From assembly GCF_012911975.1 (NCBI RefSeq), contig NZ_SMDQ01000037.1, forward strand, positions 1 through 54,374: a DNA stretch of 54,374 nucleotides, read 5' to 3'. Each line of letters begins with the position of its first letter. Positions within the stretch are counted from its first letter, which is position 1. This document shows positions 8,865 through 20,372 of this stretch, in pieces. The stretch comes from Nodosilinea sp. P-1105. GTDB taxonomy: Bacteria > Cyanobacteriota > Cyanobacteriia > Phormidesmidales > Phormidesmidaceae. The notes beneath the pieces are model-generated. The model did not search any database and had not been told where the DNA came from. It worked only from the letters and a program-made list of their open reading frames with translations. Both the position numbers and the translations under genes were made by a program.

Positions 8865-11800
8865 ATGGCCCTGTTTTCCATTGCCGACCCATTTATTCGC
8901 CGTCCAGTGTTCACCACGGTGTGTACATTGCTGATTGTCTTGGGCGGATTGGTGGCTATTCCCCTACTGCCCATTGAGCAACTGCCAGAAATTGCGCCGC
9001 TACAGATTCAGGTGTCGGCCAACTACACTGGGGCCGATGCTGAAACGGTTGAAAGTACCGTGACAACGGTGCTAGAACGGGAAATTAATGGGGTGGAGGG
9101 GATGGACTATATCACCTCTAGCAGCACCAATACGGGCCAAAGCAGCATTAACGTGGTGTTCCGCCCAGGGCGTGACAAAGACATCGCCCAGGTGGATGTG
9201 CAAAATCGGGTGGCCCGGGCTGAGCCTCAACTCCCCCCTGAGGTCACCCAGCTGGGGGTGACGGTGAATGCCCAGTCCCCCAGTATTTTGCTGGTGTATC
9301 GGTTCTTTACCGATGACGATCGCTACGATGCCCTGTTTTTACACAACTACGCCGACCTGTTCATTCTTGACGAGATCCAGCAAATTCCAGGGGTGGGTAG
9401 TGCAGAAGTGTTTGGGGCAGGACGCTATGCCATGCGAATCTGGCTTGACCCAACCGCTCTGGCCCGCCAGCAAATGGTGCCCGAAGATGTGGTGGCGGCT
9501 CTGCAAGAGCAAAATGTGCAAATTGGTGGCGGGGCCGTTGGTGGACCCCCCACCCGCTCGGGGCAGGACTTTCAATTTACGGTACAGTTGCCGGGGCGGT
9601 TAGAAGAGGCGGCAGAATTCGAAGACCTGGTGGTCAAAGTAGGGGATGCGGGCAACCTGGTGCGGCTGGGGGAGGTGGGTCGGGCTGAACTGGGTGCCGA
9701 AGACTATAGCTTTGATGCCAAAACCCAGGGCAGGTTAGCAGCAGGGCTGCTGGTTTACCAGCTTCCTGATAGTAATGCGTTGGATGTGGCTCGGGCGGTG
9801 CGAGAACGGATGGCAGAGCTAGAGACTAGCTTTCCCCCCGGCTACCGGGCGGAGTTGGTGTTTGACACCACAGACTTTGTGGAGGTGTCTCTGCGGGAGG
9901 TGGTGGTCACGTTAATTCAGGCCATCTTACTGGTACTGCTGGTGCTGTTTCTGTTTTTGCAGGACTGGCGGTCAACGATTGTGCCCGCGATCGCCATTCC
10001 CGTCGCCCTGATCGGTGCCATGGCCTTCTTGCTGGCCTTTGGGTTTTCAATCAATACCCTCACCCTATTTGGCTGCATTTTGGCCTCAGGTCTGGTGGTC
10101 GACGACGCCATTGTGATTGTGGAGGCGATCGCCGCCAAAATTGACCAGGGCATGCGACCCCGCCTCGCCGCCCTCGACGCCATGCAGGAACTATCCGGGG
10201 CGGTGATCTCCACATCCCTGGTATTGATGGCGGTGTTTGTGCCGGTGGCCTTTTTTCCAGGCAGTACCGGCAGAATTTATCAACAGTTTGCCCTCACCAT
10301 CGCCTTCACAGTGCTGGTCTCCACGTTCAATGCCCTCAGCTTTTCACCAGCAATGTCGGCCCTGCTGCTGCGCCCCCGCGATCGCGATCGCCACCAGGGA
10401 CCCCTAGGTCGCTTTTTTGGCCGCTTTAACCAACTGCTGATCTGGACCGTCGAGCGTTACCGACGGTTGGTGCGATTACTGATTCGCTGGCGATATGGGG
10501 TGTTGGGGGTGTTTGTGGTGGGGGTCATGCTGACGGCGTTCATGACTCGGCTAGTCCCCACTGGCTTTGTGCCCGAAGAAGACCAGGGCTACTTTCTCGG
10601 CATTGTTCAGGCCCCTGACGGGGTCTCCCTTGACTACACCCAGCGGGTGATGGCTCAGGCCGACGAGCTGATTTCCGAGTTTCCTGAGGTGGTGAGCACC
10701 TTTATGATCGCCGGGTTTGGCTTTGATGGCCCTTCACCCAACCGGGGAATTTTCTTTGCCACCCTGGCCCCCTGGGCCGATCGTCCCGGCAGGGCCTCTT
10801 CTGCCATGGCATTGGTCCCCCAGGTGAATGGCTCCCTTAGCCAAATTGGCGAAGCTCTGGTGATCGCCTTTAATGCCCCACCCGTCCCCGGGTTTAGCCC
10901 CACCGGGGCCCTGGAAATGCAACTGCAAGACCGCAGTGGCAACCAGATGAGTATTGATGAATTTTTGAGTAATACCTATGAAATCATGGGCCTGGCCAAT
11001 CAGTCACCGGCTTCGGCCGGGGTATTTACCCAGTTCACGGCCAGTTCCCCCCAAATTCAGGTGAATATGAACCGCGATCGGCTGAAGGCGTTGGATGTAA
11101 ACACCGATCAAGCCTTGAGCACGATCAGTACTTATTTGGGGTCCCGCTATGTGAATGACTTCACTACTGGAGGCCGCAATTATCGGGTCTATGTGCAGGC
11201 GGACGATGGATTCCGCAACCAGCCATCCGATATCAACAACTTCTATATGCGCTCGAATGGCGGCACCATGGTGCCCCTGGGGGAGGTGGTCACCCTGGAA
11301 GAGGTGGTGGGTCCGGCAACCATCAACCACTTCAACCTGCTGCGATCGATCAAACTAGAGGGGCAGCCAGCCCCTGGGGCCAGTTCTGGTCAACTGATTG
11401 AGGCCATGACCGAGGCCCATGCCCAGGCCGCTCTACCGGTGGTGGCCCAAGCCTGGGAAGGGACCGCCCGGGAAGAAATTGCGGCGGGTGGCCTATCGGT
11501 GATTATCTTTGGCCTAGGAATTGTGGTCGTGTTTCTGGTGCTGGCCGCCCAGTATGAAAACTACATCGACCCGATCATCATTTTGCTGACGGTGCCTTTG
11601 GCGGTGTTAGGCGCTCTGGTCTTTTTGTTTTTGCGGGGCCTAGATCTCAACATCTACGCCCAGGTGGGGCTGGTGATGTTGATCGGCCTGGCCAGCAAGA
11701 ATGCCATTTTAATTGTGGAATTTGCCAACCAAGCTCGTAGTCAGGGACTGGGGCTGGTGCCTGCTGCGATCGCAGCGGCGGAGCAGCGGTTTCGACCAAT

Positions 11801-12110
11801 TATTATGACGGCGATTTCGTCTCTGGTGGGCTTTTTCCCACTGCTGATTGCCACCGGGGCGGGCAGTGCCAGCCGCTGGTCCGTGGGCTACACGGTATTT
11901 GGCGGGTTATTGGTGGCGACGGTGTTAAGCTTGTTGGTCGTACCGGTGCTCTACGTCATATTGAAAGGGGCCGCAGAACGGTTATTGGCTAAGGATGGGT
12001 CCGGTGGGGACTCGTCTGGGGGAGAAGGCAACCACAACGGCAGTCGTCCTGCGGGCATGGCCCTAGCCAACGAAGCCCCTGCTGATCCCAGTTCAGCGAC
12101 CAATGATTAG
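8865..12110 (+). CDS. RND efflux pump, AcrB/HAE1 family
   Basis: About 1081 residues from ATG 8865 (MALFSIADPFIRRPVFTTVC, the normal family start); an in-frame ATG at 8805 would add 20 residues and has a GAGG 12 bases upstream, so the start is not settled. Twelve membrane helices in two halves with large periplasmic loops are expected. The proton-relay aspartate pair in TM4 is intact (ASGLVVDDAIVIVEA), as is the second-half GLASKNAILIVEFA. It should pump hydrophobic compounds or drugs using the proton gradient; the substrate is unknown. The C-terminal tail is Gly/Ser/Asn-rich and looks disordered. Confidence 0.92.
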   Translation: MALFSIADPFIRRPVFTTVCTLLIVLGGLVAIPLLPIEQLPEIAPLQIQVSANYTGADAETVESTVTTVLEREINGVEGMDYITSSSTNTGQSSINVVFRPGRDKDIAQVDVQNRVARAEPQLPPEVTQLGVTVNAQSPSILLVYRFFTDDDRYDALFLHNYADLFILDEIQQIPGVGSAEVFGAGRYAMRIWLDPTALARQQMVPEDVVAALQEQNVQIGGGAVGGPPTRSGQDFQFTVQLPGRLEEAAEFEDLVVKVGDAGNLVRLGEVGRAELGAEDYSFDAKTQGRLAAGLLVYQLPDSNALDVARAVRERMAELETSFPPGYRAELVFDTTDFVEVSLREVVVTLIQAILLVLLVLFLFLQDWRSTIVPAIAIPVALIGAMAFLLAFGFSINTLTLFGCILASGLVVDDAIVIVEAIAAKIDQGMRPRLAALDAMQELSGAVISTSLVLMAVFVPVAFFPGSTGRIYQQFALTIAFTVLVSTFNALSFSPAMSALLLRPRDRDRHQGPLGRFFGRFNQLLIWTVERYRRLVRLLIRWRYGVLGVFVVGVMLTAFMTRLVPTGFVPEEDQGYFLGIVQAPDGVSLDYTQRVMAQADELISEFPEVVSTFMIAGFGFDGPSPNRGIFFATLAPWADRPGRASSAMALVPQVNGSLSQIGEALVIAFNAPPVPGFSPTGALEMQLQDRSGNQMSIDEFLSNTYEIMGLANQSPASAGVFTQFTASSPQIQVNMNRDRLKALDVNTDQALSTISTYLGSRYVNDFTTGGRNYRVYVQADDGFRNQPSDINNFYMRSNGGTMVPLGEVVTLEEVVGPATINHFNLLRSIKLEGQPAPGASSGQLIEAMTEAHAQAALPVVAQAWEGTAREEIAAGGLSVIIFGLGIVVVFLVLAAQYENYIDPIIILLTVPLAVLGALVFLFLRGLDLNIYAQVGLVMLIGLASKNAILIVEFANQARSQGLGLVPAAIAAAEQRFRPIIMTAISSLVGFFPLLIATGAGSASRWSVGYTVFGGLLVATVLSLLVVPVLYVILKGAAERLLAKDGSGGDSSGGEGNHNGSRPAGMALANEAPADPSSATND

Positions 12111-12187
12111 ACCACTTCCAGCGCCCTATCCATCCCAACCTTGGCAGTACTATCCGATCGCGATCGCATCAGTTAGGAGATTTTGAT

Positions 12188-12778
12188 ATGCACGGTGAAG
12201 AGGATCTAGTCACTCGACTAACCGCCATGGAAGCTAAGCTAGAAGCCTTTATCCAGCAAGGGCTAGCGGAACGCATTGCCCGCCTAGAGGATGCGCTGAC
12301 CTTGGTGACAGACATCGAACGCTACCAGCAGTTACAGCTCTACCTCAAAACCGGCAAGCTACTGGAAGCTGACGAAGAAACCGTGCGCGTGATTTTGCAG
12401 GAAGCCGGTACCTCGAATCGGGAAGACCTAACCCCCGATGCCGTGCGCCGGTTTCCCTGTAGTGTGTTGCGGGTGATTGATCGCCTGTGGGTGACCTACA
12501 CTGGCGGTCGGTTTGGCTTTAGTGTGCAACTCAACATCTACCAGAGGGTAGGGGGTACCCTAGAGTCCGCCATTGCCCAAGATACCCAGCGCCTACAGCA
12601 ACTGGGGGAACAGGTGGGCTGGCGCGCCGAGGGGGAGTGGAAAACCTTAGATCAAGCCCGCCATGACCTAAGTGACCCGGTCGGCTGCTACCCGGTCATC
12701 TGGTGGGATTCCCCCTATGGCACCAAGATGGTCAACTACTTTCTCGCCCGCCTGTTTACCTGTGAGCTGTTCCCTTGA
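12188..12778 (+). CDS. GUN4-domain protein
   Basis: 196 residues. After an N-terminal helical part (about 1-55) comes a GUN4 fold: YQQLQLYLKTGKLLEADEETVRVIL, then FPCSVLRVIDRLWVTYTGGRFGFSVQ and GCYPVIWWDSPYG. GUN4 itself binds porphyrins and stimulates Mg-chelatase; cyanobacteria also have several GUN4-domain paralogues of unknown role, and this could be the chelatase regulator or a paralogue. AGGAG sits 7 bases before ATG 12188. It follows the RND genes by 77 bases on the same strand. Confidence 0.85.
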   Translation: MHGEEDLVTRLTAMEAKLEAFIQQGLAERIARLEDALTLVTDIERYQQLQLYLKTGKLLEADEETVRVILQEAGTSNREDLTPDAVRRFPCSVLRVIDRLWVTYTGGRFGFSVQLNIYQRVGGTLESAIAQDTQRLQQLGEQVGWRAEGEWKTLDQARHDLSDPVGCYPVIWWDSPYGTKMVNYFLARLFTCELFP

Positions 12779-12814
12779 CGTTGCACTAGGTAAAGCAAGC
12801 AGGATGCAGCTTAC

Positions 12815-13225
12815 TTACGGGGAGGTACCATAGGAGGCCTTAATCTCTGATTGGTCCTGGGTCCAAACCACCTGACGTTCAGTGGGGACCTTGTAGCCCG
12901 TTTGCTCTTGCATAATCCGCCTAGACTGGGCCGGGTCAAAGTAGCGACTAAAGTCAGCTTTGAGTTCGGTGGTGGATGACTCCAGGGCTGTCACCTGGTC
13001 ATTCACCATTTGTAACTGCTGCGTCTGGGTCTGAAGGTAAGGAACCAGGCGCCCCAAAGCGCCGAGGGCCACCACCGCTAAAACACCATTCACTGCTAAC
13101 CGGGCACTGACTTCCATCAACGGGGTATGCTGGGCCAACCGCCGCCAGACAGATTGGGGGCGCTGGCGGCGTTGGCGCTTGGTTGAAGAGCGCGGCGTTG
13201 GCTTAGGTGGAGCCTCAGCATACAT
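12815..13225 (-). CDS. Single-pass membrane protein, basic N-terminus
   Basis: 136 residues. A Pro/Lys/Arg-rich cytoplasmic N-terminus (RSSTKRQRRQRPQ) precedes one membrane helix (LAVNGVLAVVALGALGRLVPYL), then a short coiled-coil segment (LQTQTQQLQMVNDQVTALESS) and a tail with WTQDQSEIKA. The size and topology resemble FtsL/DivIC-type proteins, but I see no family signature, so I leave it as a conserved-looking cyanobacterial membrane protein. ATG 13225 has AGGAG nine bases upstream; a TTG at 13231 is too close to the same site. Convergent with the GUN4 gene. Confidence 0.7.
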   Translation of the reverse strand: MYAEAPPKPTPRSSTKRQRRQRPQSVWRRLAQHTPLMEVSARLAVNGVLAVVALGALGRLVPYLQTQTQQLQMVNDQVTALESSTTELKADFSRYFDPAQSRRIMQEQTGYKVPTERQVVWTQDQSEIKASYGTSP

Positions 13226-13656
13226 GGGCAAATTCTCCTGGGAACCAAGTGACGATAATAATCAGACTGACAACTTATCTAAAGAGGGCTATGACCCCTT
13301 GATACTAGACCATAGTCAGTCGATCAGACCATGGCCTGATTAGGACTGTAGATCAAGCCTCTCAGGGCTATGCCAAGCGCGCCCTCATTATGCCTGAGAA
13401 CAGCGAAAATGAGATCGGTTGGACGGCTATTGATCTGCGATTTACAGCTCATATCTGGCCGCCATGGGCTGGGCAGATGGGGTCAGCCATTTTGCGGGTG
13501 AAAAATGAGCTGGTCTGTGCTGTAGCTGAACGCTGCCCCTTAGCTTGAGGCATAATAAGCACAGTGTCGCAGATCACCTGGATGCTTGTTCCTGACTGTA
13601 ATTTGCTGACTGGGTAGATATTACTTACATCTACTAGGTCTGGCACCCATAACTCC
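13226..13656. other. Gene-free stretch between divergent genes
   Basis: About 430 bases between the leftward membrane protein gene and the rightward metallophosphatase gene. It must hold both promoters. I see no tRNA, no convincing small frame with a ribosome site and no strong repeat. Confidence 0.5.
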
Positions 13657-14424
13657 ATGCCCCGACGTATTTTTATCGGTGATATTCACGGCCACTACGA
13701 TGGATTGATGCGGCTCTGGGAAATTTTAGCGCCCCAGTCCGATGATCAGATCTATTCGGTGGGCGATTTAATCGATCGAGGACCAAAAAGTGCCGATGTG
13801 GTCAGCTTTATTCGGACCCATGCCAGCGGTTGTGTACGGGGCAACCACGAGCAGCTGATCCTAGACGCCTTTGTGGATGGCAAAATTAACCCCCCCACCC
13901 TGCAGGGGTGGCTTTATAGTGGTGGGCAGGCCACCCTCAGTAGCTACCATGGCTCCTTATCCACCCTGGAAGATGATTTGGAGTGGATTAAGCAACTGCC
14001 TCTCTACATCGACCTAGGGGATCTGTGGCTGGTCCATGCTGGGGTTAACCCGATGCTGCCAGTGGTCGAACAAAGTAGCTACGAGATGTGCTGGATTCGT
14101 GAAACCTTTCACAGCAGCCTCACCCCTTTCTTTGCCGATAAGCTGATTATTACCGGCCACACCATTACCTTCACCTTCCCTGGGATTAGCCCCGGGCAAA
14201 TCGCTGCTGGGCGAGGTTGGCTGGATATTGATACCGGGGTTTACCATCCCCGCAGTGGCTGGTTAACGGCCCTAGATTGGGATAATCAGCTGGTGTATCA
14301 AGTGAACGTTTTTGAACCAATCGAGCGAATTCGTTCTTGCGATGATGCGATCGCAACACTAGACCCCACTCTAGTGAAAAAGCGCCCCCGGGGGATAGCG
14401 GGGCGCTCGTTAATGTATGAGTAG
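13657..14424 (+). CDS. Metallophosphoesterase, PPP-family serine/threonine phosphatase type
   Basis: 255 residues with the complete metallophosphatase signature: GDIHGHYD (residues 8-15), GDLIDRGPKS, RGNHEQL, and later histidines in LVHAGV and ITGHTITF. The spacing matches bacterial PrpA/PrpE-like PPP phosphatases that dephosphorylate phosphoserine, phosphothreonine or phosphotyrosine, though Ap4A hydrolases share the motif set. It starts at ATG 13657 and is followed with one base of gap by a 34-codon frame, suggesting coupling. A second, shorter relative is at 26962. Confidence 0.87.
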   Translation: MPRRIFIGDIHGHYDGLMRLWEILAPQSDDQIYSVGDLIDRGPKSADVVSFIRTHASGCVRGNHEQLILDAFVDGKINPPTLQGWLYSGGQATLSSYHGSLSTLEDDLEWIKQLPLYIDLGDLWLVHAGVNPMLPVVEQSSYEMCWIRETFHSSLTPFFADKLIITGHTITFTFPGISPGQIAAGRGWLDIDTGVYHPRSGWLTALDWDNQLVYQVNVFEPIERIRSCDDAIATLDPTLVKKRPRGIAGRSLMYE

Positions 14425-14425
14425 T

Positions 14426-14530
14426 ATGGAAACCACTAATTTAGATATCGTGCTGGGAATCGTCGCACTGCTAGTGCTCCTAGGAGGGATCGTTATGCTC
14501 TTGAGCGGGGTTCGGGATATGAACCGTTGA
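14426..14530 (+). CDS. 34-residue single-helix membrane peptide
   Basis: ATG at 14426 follows the phosphatase stop codon by one base, so translation could be coupled. It encodes METTNLDIV, a hydrophobic helix of about 20 residues (LGIVALLVLLGGIVMLLSG), then VRDMNR and a stop. The clean start, helix and positive end look like a real small membrane protein. It does not match PetL, PetM, PsaI, PsaM, PsbX or Psb30 by eye, and no Shine-Dalgarno is seen. It ends 18 bases before the convergent guaA stop. Confidence 0.5.
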   Translation: METTNLDIVLGIVALLVLLGGIVMLLSGVRDMNR

Positions 14531-14548
14531 CAGCATCCTTAGCCCAGG

Positions 14549-16162
<1,614 letters not shown>

Positions 16163-16273
16163 GGGTTGATCCTGCTTAGTATCTGGGGTTGGACAATGAA
16201 TAGGAGCCTAGAAAGGCTTAGTAGCGGACCGAGGTGATGGGCGGCCAAGGCGGCTGTATCACAACGCCTGGGT

Positions 16274-16309
16274 ATTTTTATTTATGGACTTTTGTAAAAA
16301 AATAAAAAT
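16274..16309. repeat. AT-rich inverted repeat upstream of guaA
   Basis: ATTTTTATTT and AAATAAAAAT, 16 bases apart, in the roughly 240-base space between guaA and the channel gene. It could be a terminator-like hairpin for the channel side or part of the guaA promoter; no further signal is clear. Confidence 0.45.
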
Positions 16310-16400
16310 GGTTATTCTCACCACCTTACCAAAACTTGCTCCGCTTGACAGTGTCGGGGGATCTGCTGATCTGCTCTTTAGCACCTAAGGCTTCATCTCC

Positions 16401-17219
16401 CTACTCCAAAGCGGCGCCACAGCGTTTGCAGAAGCGGGCATCATGATCGTGGCTGTCCCAGCCACAGCTGGGACAGGGGTGGTGGCGAACGTTGGTCACC
16501 TTGACCAGTTGTTGAATTAAGCGGCTAATCTGGGTGGGAATTAGGGCAATGCCGGTCAAAATCATCATCACCGTCAGCCCCCGGCCCGCTTCGGAAATGG
16601 GGGTGACATCGCCGTAGCCCACGGTGGTCATGGTTACCACCGCAAAATAGAGGGCATCCAGGAAGGTGGTAAAGCGCTCTGGGTTGTTGGGATGCTCGAC
16701 CTGAAAAATCAGGCCAGAGTAGATGAAAATGATCGCCCCCAGGGTAAATAGGATGCGAATCAAGATCAGGCTGTCGGTGCTGGTGACCTGCCCAAACCAA
16801 AGCCGGTCGTTGAAGACTCGCACCAGGCGCAGAATCCGCAGGGAGCGAAAGAAGCGCAAGAAACGAATGTCGAAGACACCGATCCAGGACGGCAAAATAG
16901 CCACCAAATCGAGCAGCCCATAGAGGCTAAGCACGTAGCGCCAGGGGTGCTCAGCGGCCCACAGCCGCAGGCCATACTCGATGGTAAAGGCCAGGACAAT
17001 CACCCAATCTATGCGGTTCAGCCAAAGATCTAAGGCCGGGGGAATCGGATAGGTTTTGAGCACAAAGATGGCGGCGGAGCCAAAGATCAGCAACACGATG
17101 GCGCCATTGAGTAACCGCCCCGGCAGGGTATCGGTAGTGTTGAGGTGACGGCGCAGGCGATCGCCCCTATGGAGTGTTTTTTGCCGGTCATCGGTGGGGG
17201 TGGTGTCAGCTCCTGTCAT
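16401..17219 (-). CDS. Voltage-gated-type potassium channel with C-terminal zinc ribbon
   Basis: 272 residues. Six membrane segments: S1 about residue 36-55, S2 (WVIVLAFTIEYGLRLW), S3 (LYGLLDLVAILPSWIG), an S4 with regularly spaced arginines (FLRFFRSLRILRLVRVF), S5, pore loop with the selectivity filter TTVGYGDV, and S6. The tail carries a zinc-ribbon pattern CPSC...CKRC. This is the KvAP/Kch layout, so a homotetrameric voltage-gated K+ channel is likely. The Zn ribbon is a small addition whose role is unknown. Confidence 0.88.
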   Translation of the reverse strand: MTGADTTPTDDRQKTLHRGDRLRRHLNTTDTLPGRLLNGAIVLLIFGSAAIFVLKTYPIPPALDLWLNRIDWVIVLAFTIEYGLRLWAAEHPWRYVLSLYGLLDLVAILPSWIGVFDIRFLRFFRSLRILRLVRVFNDRLWFGQVTSTDSLILIRILFTLGAIIFIYSGLIFQVEHPNNPERFTTFLDALYFAVVTMTTVGYGDVTPISEAGRGLTVMMILTGIALIPTQISRLIQQLVKVTNVRHHPCPSCGWDSHDHDARFCKRCGAALE

Positions 17220-17327
17220 CGGTTCTGGAGTTTGGCAATGGGTAACCTAAATATGTTAAATAGGTTCCGCTTGGTCAACCAACCCTACAGCTCTGCTTGC
17301 TGCTTACCAGGCAAAACATAATCAGCG

Positions 17328-17588
17328 CTAATTATAAATGTCTCGACGGTGACCAACTTGATCAATAGTGATGACTCGGATATCGTTATCAATCTCATAA
17401 ATAACTCGATAGTCACCTACGCGAAGCTTGTAAAATCCTGCCCAGTTGGCAGCAAGGGGAATAGGTTGAATATTTTCAAAGTTCTGGCCTAACCAGCTAA
17501 TCTTTTTGATGATGCGCTGACGAATATCCATTGCTAGTTTTTCTAGGTCTTCCACAGCTTGGGTCGTGTACTGAACCTGGTAACTCAT
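17328..17588 (-). CDS. RelE/ParE-family toxin
   Basis: 86 residues: MSYQVQYTTQAVEDLEKL, then ANWAGFYKLRVGDYRVIYEID and ITIDQVGHRRDIY, the standard RelE/ParE fold pattern with the C-terminal RxxxY. Family members cleave mRNA on the ribosome or poison gyrase; which applies cannot be told here. Its start overlaps the stop of the upstream gene by the tetranucleotide ATGA, typical of a toxin-antitoxin operon. Confidence 0.88.
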   Translation of the reverse strand: MSYQVQYTTQAVEDLEKLAMDIRQRIIKKISWLGQNFENIQPIPLAANWAGFYKLRVGDYRVIYEIDNDIRVITIDQVGHRRDIYN

Positions 17589-17806
17589 TGCTCATGCAAA
17601 TCTAGACGGGCTTCGACTTCTGCAAGGCTATGGACCACGAGTTGGCCCGTGGTACGCTGCTGGCGAATTTGGGTAAGTCGATCGCAGACATTTGGTCTAA
17701 GCGTTTTACCAATATCTGGATCAAGCAGGAGATCTTGCAGGGTGTCTTCCACAACTTCTTGGATCAGGGCTTTGAATTGGTCGATGGTGAGATCTTTGAC
17801 TTGCAT
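17585..17806 (-). CDS. Antitoxin partner of the RelE/ParE toxin
   Basis: 73 residues from ATG 17806 (MQVKDLTIDQFKALIQEVVEDTLQDLL), ending VVHSLAEVEARLDLHEQ. Small, acidic, helical and immediately upstream of the toxin with a 4-base overlap, so it is taken as the antitoxin. An in-frame extension to 17881 exists but its sequence (FSAERQLNLAKMCSK) does not look native. About 120 bases separate it from the divergent uvrB. Confidence 0.8.
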   Translation of the reverse strand: MQVKDLTIDQFKALIQEVVEDTLQDLLLDPDIGKTLRPNVCDRLTQIRQQRTTGQLVVHSLAEVEARLDLHEQ

Positions 17807-17926
17807 AAATGAAGGTGGTGAGGGCTTCGAGCACATCTTAGCCAGATTTAGCTGCCGCTCGGCGGAAAAAACAGGCATCATGAAGAAACGTAATGGTGTC
17901 TTTGTACCGATCCGGGGGAATCACCG

Positions 17927-19933
17927 ATGGGCGACTTTAACATTCAGGCTCCCTTTGAACCCACGGGTGACCAACCCAAGGCGATCGCGGGGTTAACCCA
18001 GTTCCTCAACGACCAGACCAAGTACCAGACCCTGCTGGGGGCAACGGGCACCGGCAAAACCCACACCATCGCTCGGGTGATCAACAACGTCGGCAGACCT
18101 ACCCTGGTGCTGGCCCACAACAAAACCCTAGCGGCCCAGCTCTGCAACGAGCTACGGGAGTTTTTCCCCGACAACGCCGTCGAGTATTTCATTAGCTATT
18201 ACGACTACTACCAGCCCGAGGCCTATATTCCCACCACCGATACCTACATCGCCAAAACCGCCTCGATCAACGACGAAATTGACATGCTGCGCCACTCCGC
18301 TACCCGCTCCCTGTTCGAGCGGCGGGATGTGATCGTGGTGGCCTCCATCAGCTGCATCTATGGCCTGGGGATTCCCTCGGAGTACCTGAAGGCTTCGATT
18401 CCCCTGAAGGTGGGCATGGAGGTCAACCAGCGCCAGGTGCTGCGAGACTTGGCCTCGATCCAGTACGAGCGCAACGACCTGGATTTGGGCCGGGGGCGGT
18501 TTCGGGTGAAGGGGGATGTGCTGGAGATTGGCCCCGCCTACGAAGACCGGGTGATTCGGGTGGAGTTCTTTGGGGACGAAATTGACGCCGTGCGCTATGT
18601 GGACCCGATCACCGGAGCCACCCTACAAAGTCTGGAGGGGCTGAGCATTTACCCCGCCAAGCACTTTGTCACCCCCGAAGACCGGGTGGAAGAAGCCTGC
18701 CAGGCGATCCAAGACGAGCTGAAGGAGCGGCTGGAGGATCTGGAAAAAGCAGGTAAATTACTGGAGGCCCAGCGCCTGGAACAGCGCACCCGCTATGACC
18801 TGGAGATGATCCGCGAGGTGGGCTACTGCAATGGGGTGGAAAACTACGCTCGCCACCTGGCCGGTCGTAAAGCCGGGTCGCCGCCGGAATGTTTGCTGGA
18901 CTATTTCCCTAAAGACTGGCTGCTGGTGATCGACGAATCCCACGTCACCATTCCCCAAATCCATGGCATGTACAACGGCGATCGCAGTCGCAAGATGGTG
19001 CTGATTGACCATGGCTTTCGCTTACCCAGCGCCGCCGATAACCGTCCCCTAAAGGCCGAAGAGTTCTGGGACAAGGTGAACCAGTGTGTGTTTGTGTCCG
19101 CCACCCCTGGCAACTGGGAGTTTGAGATCTCTGAAGGCAAGGTGGTCGAACAGATTATTCGGCCCACGGGGGTGCTCGACCCCGAGATTTTTGTGCGTCC
19201 CACCGAGGGGCAAATTGACGACCTGCTAGGGGAGGTGAAAGAGCGGGCCACCAAGCAGGAGCGGGTGCTGATTACCACCCTGACCAAACGCATGGCCGAG
19301 GACCTGACGGAATACCTGGATGAGCACGGCGTCCGGGTGCGCTACTTACACTCGGAAATCCACTCCATCGAGCGGATTGAAATTATCCAAGACCTGCGGG
19401 AGGGCCACTACGACGTGCTGGTGGGGGTCAACCTGCTGCGGGAAGGACTCGACCTGCCCGAGGTGTCCCTGGTGGCCATTCTGGACGCCGATAAAGAGGG
19501 GTTTCTGCGGGCCGAGCGATCGCTGATTCAGACCATTGGCCGGGCCGCTCGCCATGTGCGGGGGCAAGCGATTCTCTATGCCGACAACCTGACCGATAGC
19601 ATGGCTAAGGCCATCGACGAAACCGAGCGCCGCCGGGCCATCCAGCTCGCCTACAACGAAGAACATGGGATTACTCCCACCTCAATCATTCGCCGCAACA
19701 GCAACTCTATTCTTTCGTTCCTGGAGGTCTCGCGACGGCTCAGTGCCCACGAGCTAGAAGAGGCCTATGAACACAAGGAAGAACTGCCCCTGGAGGATAT
19801 TCCTGAACTGATTAGCCAAATTGAAAAACAAATGAAAGAAGCCGCCAAGAACCTGGAGTTTGAAGAAGCCGCTAAATGCCGCGATCGGATCAAAAATCTA
19901 CGGGATCAGCTCCTTGGCAAACGCACAGCTTAA
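17927..19933 (+). CDS. uvrB: Excinuclease ABC subunit B
   Basis: 668 residues. The helicase-like damage-verification subunit of nucleotide excision repair. Walker A GATGTGKT (about residues 39-46), the beta-hairpin [12 protein letters not shown], helicase motif II DESH, motif [17 protein letters not shown], and the C-terminal UVR domain ([28 protein letters not shown]) that contacts UvrC are all intact. Starts at ATG 17927 ([20 protein letters not shown]), the usual family start. Confidence 0.97.
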   Translation: MGDFNIQAPFEPTGDQPKAIAGLTQFLNDQTKYQTLLGATGTGKTHTIARVINNVGRPTLVLAHNKTLAAQLCNELREFFPDNAVEYFISYYDYYQPEAYIPTTDTYIAKTASINDEIDMLRHSATRSLFERRDVIVVASISCIYGLGIPSEYLKASIPLKVGMEVNQRQVLRDLASIQYERNDLDLGRGRFRVKGDVLEIGPAYEDRVIRVEFFGDEIDAVRYVDPITGATLQSLEGLSIYPAKHFVTPEDRVEEACQAIQDELKERLEDLEKAGKLLEAQRLEQRTRYDLEMIREVGYCNGVENYARHLAGRKAGSPPECLLDYFPKDWLLVIDESHVTIPQIHGMYNGDRSRKMVLIDHGFRLPSAADNRPLKAEEFWDKVNQCVFVSATPGNWEFEISEGKVVEQIIRPTGVLDPEIFVRPTEGQIDDLLGEVKERATKQERVLITTLTKRMAEDLTEYLDEHGVRVRYLHSEIHSIERIEIIQDLREGHYDVLVGVNLLREGLDLPEVSLVAILDADKEGFLRAERSLIQTIGRAARHVRGQAILYADNLTDSMAKAIDETERRRAIQLAYNEEHGITPTSIIRRNSNSILSFLEVSRRLSAHELEEAYEHKEELPLEDIPELISQIEKQMKEAAKNLEFEEAAKCRDRIKNLRDQLLGKRTA

Positions 19934-20083
19934 TTGATATGAGGTTCAGCTAGCATGGGTTCTATACCAAGTCCAGCTCGAGATCTGGAATTTTCCTACA
20001 GGCAGAACTCCAGGTCTGAATTGGATCTGGTTTAGATATGTCAAAACACTACTGTATCGGGTCATTAGCTAGGAGATTAGTTC

Positions 20084-20320
20084 ATGGAATCAACCGCAGC
20101 CACCACTAATACCCAACTCGTTGACTCCCTGATTCAGGTGATTTTGTCTCTTTCAAGCACCGAGCAAGCGCTGCTCCTGGATAAGCTACTAGGTGAAATT
20201 CCTTACCCCTCCACCAGCGAAATGATGCATCTTGCTGAGCAAGGGGGCAGTTTCTCATTTTGGCAAGAAGAGCCAGAGATCTACACTTTAGATGATGGAG
20301 AATTCATTTTTAGCGGCTAA
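20084..20320 (+). CDS. Small acidic hypothetical protein
   Basis: 78 residues: LVDSLIQVILSLSSTEQALLLDKLLGEIP then FSFWQEEPEIYTLDDGEFIF. AGGAG precedes the ATG by nine bases. The N-terminal half resembles the DNA-binding or dimerising part of many cyanobacterial orphan antitoxin-like proteins, but no toxin follows; the next gene is cpcT, 52 bases downstream. I do not recognise a firm family. Confidence 0.65.
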   Translation: MESTAATTNTQLVDSLIQVILSLSSTEQALLLDKLLGEIPYPSTSEMMHLAEQGGSFSFWQEEPEIYTLDDGEFIFSG

Positions 20321-20372
20321 GCTGCCGTCACCCGGTAGACTAGGGTTAGTTTTGTATCATTCCACTCCATCC

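Noticed and set aside
20292-20372. Extended N-terminus of CpcT
   Set aside because: Overlaps the end of the previous gene and lies before the normal family start at 20373.
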